Source of the DNA: Beaufortia kweichowensis | Lineage: Eukaryota > Chordata > Actinopteri > Cypriniformes > Gastromyzontidae | Direction: 5' to 3' | Length of the DNA: 64,000 nucleotides | NCBI GenBank assembly: GCA_019155185.1 | Contig: CM032798.1 | Span: 5,407,501 to 5,471,500 of the forward strand | Shown here: positions 63,301 to 64,000 of the stretch, in pieces | How the letters are laid out: each line of letters begins with the position of its first letter | How positions within the stretch are numbered: position 1 is the first letter of the stretch | Translations under genes and position numbers: made by a program | The notes under the pieces: generated by a model | Seen by the model: only the letters and a program-made list of their open reading frames with translations | What the model was told of the DNA's origin: nothing | Databases searched by the model: none

Positions 63301-63805
63301 AAGGTGAGAGGCGGGAACTACAGCAATGGGCGTTGCTTGAGTTTGAACGACCCGTCACGTGTCCACCACTCTGCTTAGTGATTGGGTCACGGCTGGACTC
63401 GGATATCCATGGTAACACATGCAGGCTTGCCTTTAACGGAAAGCTGCTGGAAGGGTTTGAGGACAAAAACTACACAGAAACAGCATTGCCTCGACTGAAA
63501 ATTAGCAAAGATAAGCAGAAAGAAGGAGCAGTGGAACGGGTATGTTTTAGTTACATGTTAAATGTGTCATTTTTTTTTACATATGCTTTAGAGAAGTGTA
63601 TTTTGGCTTTAATTTGCAAGTTTTGGCAATCTTTATATCTTTGGTTAGGTGACAGATGACTACACTGTGATTGGTCGAAACTTGTTTAAGAAGGAAACCA
63701 ACCTTCAGCTGTTTGTGGGTTTGAAAGTTACACTGTCGACTGGAGAAACGGGGAACATTGAAGGCAGCTTTGGTCAGAGCGGCAAGATCAAAATCAGAAT
63801 ACCAG
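60362..63805 (+). CDS. eefsec: EEFSEC, selenocysteine-specific elongation factor (3' end beyond window)
   Basis: This GTPase delivers Sec-tRNA to ribosomes at UGA codons together with SECISBP2. Six phase-matched exons are seen: 60362-60671, 61878-62085, 62221-62317, 62664-62828, 62916-63539 and 63649-63805; 520 codons of the roughly 590 expected, so at least one more exon follows past 64000. G-motifs: G1 GHVDSGKTSLAR, G2 SKERGITLDLG, G3 DCPGHASL and G4 NKIDLLP. Domain II starts around SIRGQGTVITGTILQGSLG and the domain III/IV region contains ALLEFERPVTCPP and TVIGRNLFKKETNLQLFVG. The ATG at 60362 opens MADPGNSSSLPKTLNFNVGV. The first intron is 1.2 kb and contains a GT microsatellite at 61621-61648. 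The last seen exon ends with a GTAAAT donor. Confidence 0.95.
61621..61648. repeat. GT dinucleotide microsatellite in eefsec intron 1
   Basis: About ten TG units followed by GCGCGTG. Confidence 0.85.
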
Positions 63806-64000
63806 GTAAATAAGGCAAACACATTCTAAACACAACAACATACACATTCCTGGCCATACATGACACCAATTACATTAACATAAATAAGCTGCAGACATGG
63901 TTTTGCATGTTTGTTTGTTTTTTTAGGATAACTTTCAAATATGATACTGCCATATAGTACTTTCATTCCTCAAAAGACTCCCCATCTTAAACATACACAC

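Overview
This is vertebrate nuclear DNA. It is AT-rich, its genes are split by many short GT-AG introns, and the proteins are closest in kind to those of ray-finned fish. Dispersed MITE-like repeats of the kind common in cyprinids (a family carrying 'AGTTCACCCAAAAAT'-type inverted ends) suggest an otophysan, probably cyprinid, teleost. That placement is an inference from repeats and gene content, not a species identification. There are no bacterial-type operons, CRISPR arrays, rRNA or recognisable tRNA genes.

Layout from left to right: 3' part of hdhd3 (+); tgfa (-); a class II sugar transporter, slc2a11-like (+); patz1 (-); eif4enif1 (-); sfi1 (+); a two-lobed transferrin-family gene (+); sirt4 (+); a C1orf74/DUF4504-like gene (-); rft1 (+); mustn1 (+); ruvbl1 (-); and the 5' part of eefsec (+), which runs off the right edge. 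I rebuilt each gene exon by exon from splice signals, reading-phase continuity and family similarity. The exon coordinates are in the entries. Divergent (head-to-head) pairs are tgfa/slc2a11-like, eif4enif1/sfi1, C1orf74-like/rft1 and ruvbl1/eefsec. Convergent pairs are hdhd3/tgfa, slc2a11-like/patz1, sirt4/C1orf74-like and mustn1/ruvbl1.

The genes do not form one pathway. They cover growth-factor signalling (tgfa), sugar transport, chromatin and transcription (patz1, ruvbl1), mRNA repression (eif4enif1), centriole/centrosome structure (sfi1), mitochondrial NAD-dependent regulation (sirt4), N-glycosylation (rft1), musculoskeletal development (mustn1) and selenoprotein translation (eefsec). 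The neighbour pairs patz1-eif4enif1-sfi1, rft1-mustn1 and ruvbl1-eefsec match ancient vertebrate linkage blocks.

The most notable observations are these. Four coding lesions occur in otherwise intact genes: +1 homopolymer frameshifts in tgfa, sfi1 and the C1orf74-like gene, and an in-frame TGA in sfi1. They are either assembly errors or decay of a duplicate copy. The transferrin-family protein has lost half its iron ligands and its anion-site residues in both lobes. patz1 contains a phase-symmetric unlisted cassette exon. tgfa carries a microsatellite-encoded threonine tract. Two introns are GC-AG. A MITE appears to supply the mustn1 poly(A) signal. I found no convincing wholly new biological system.
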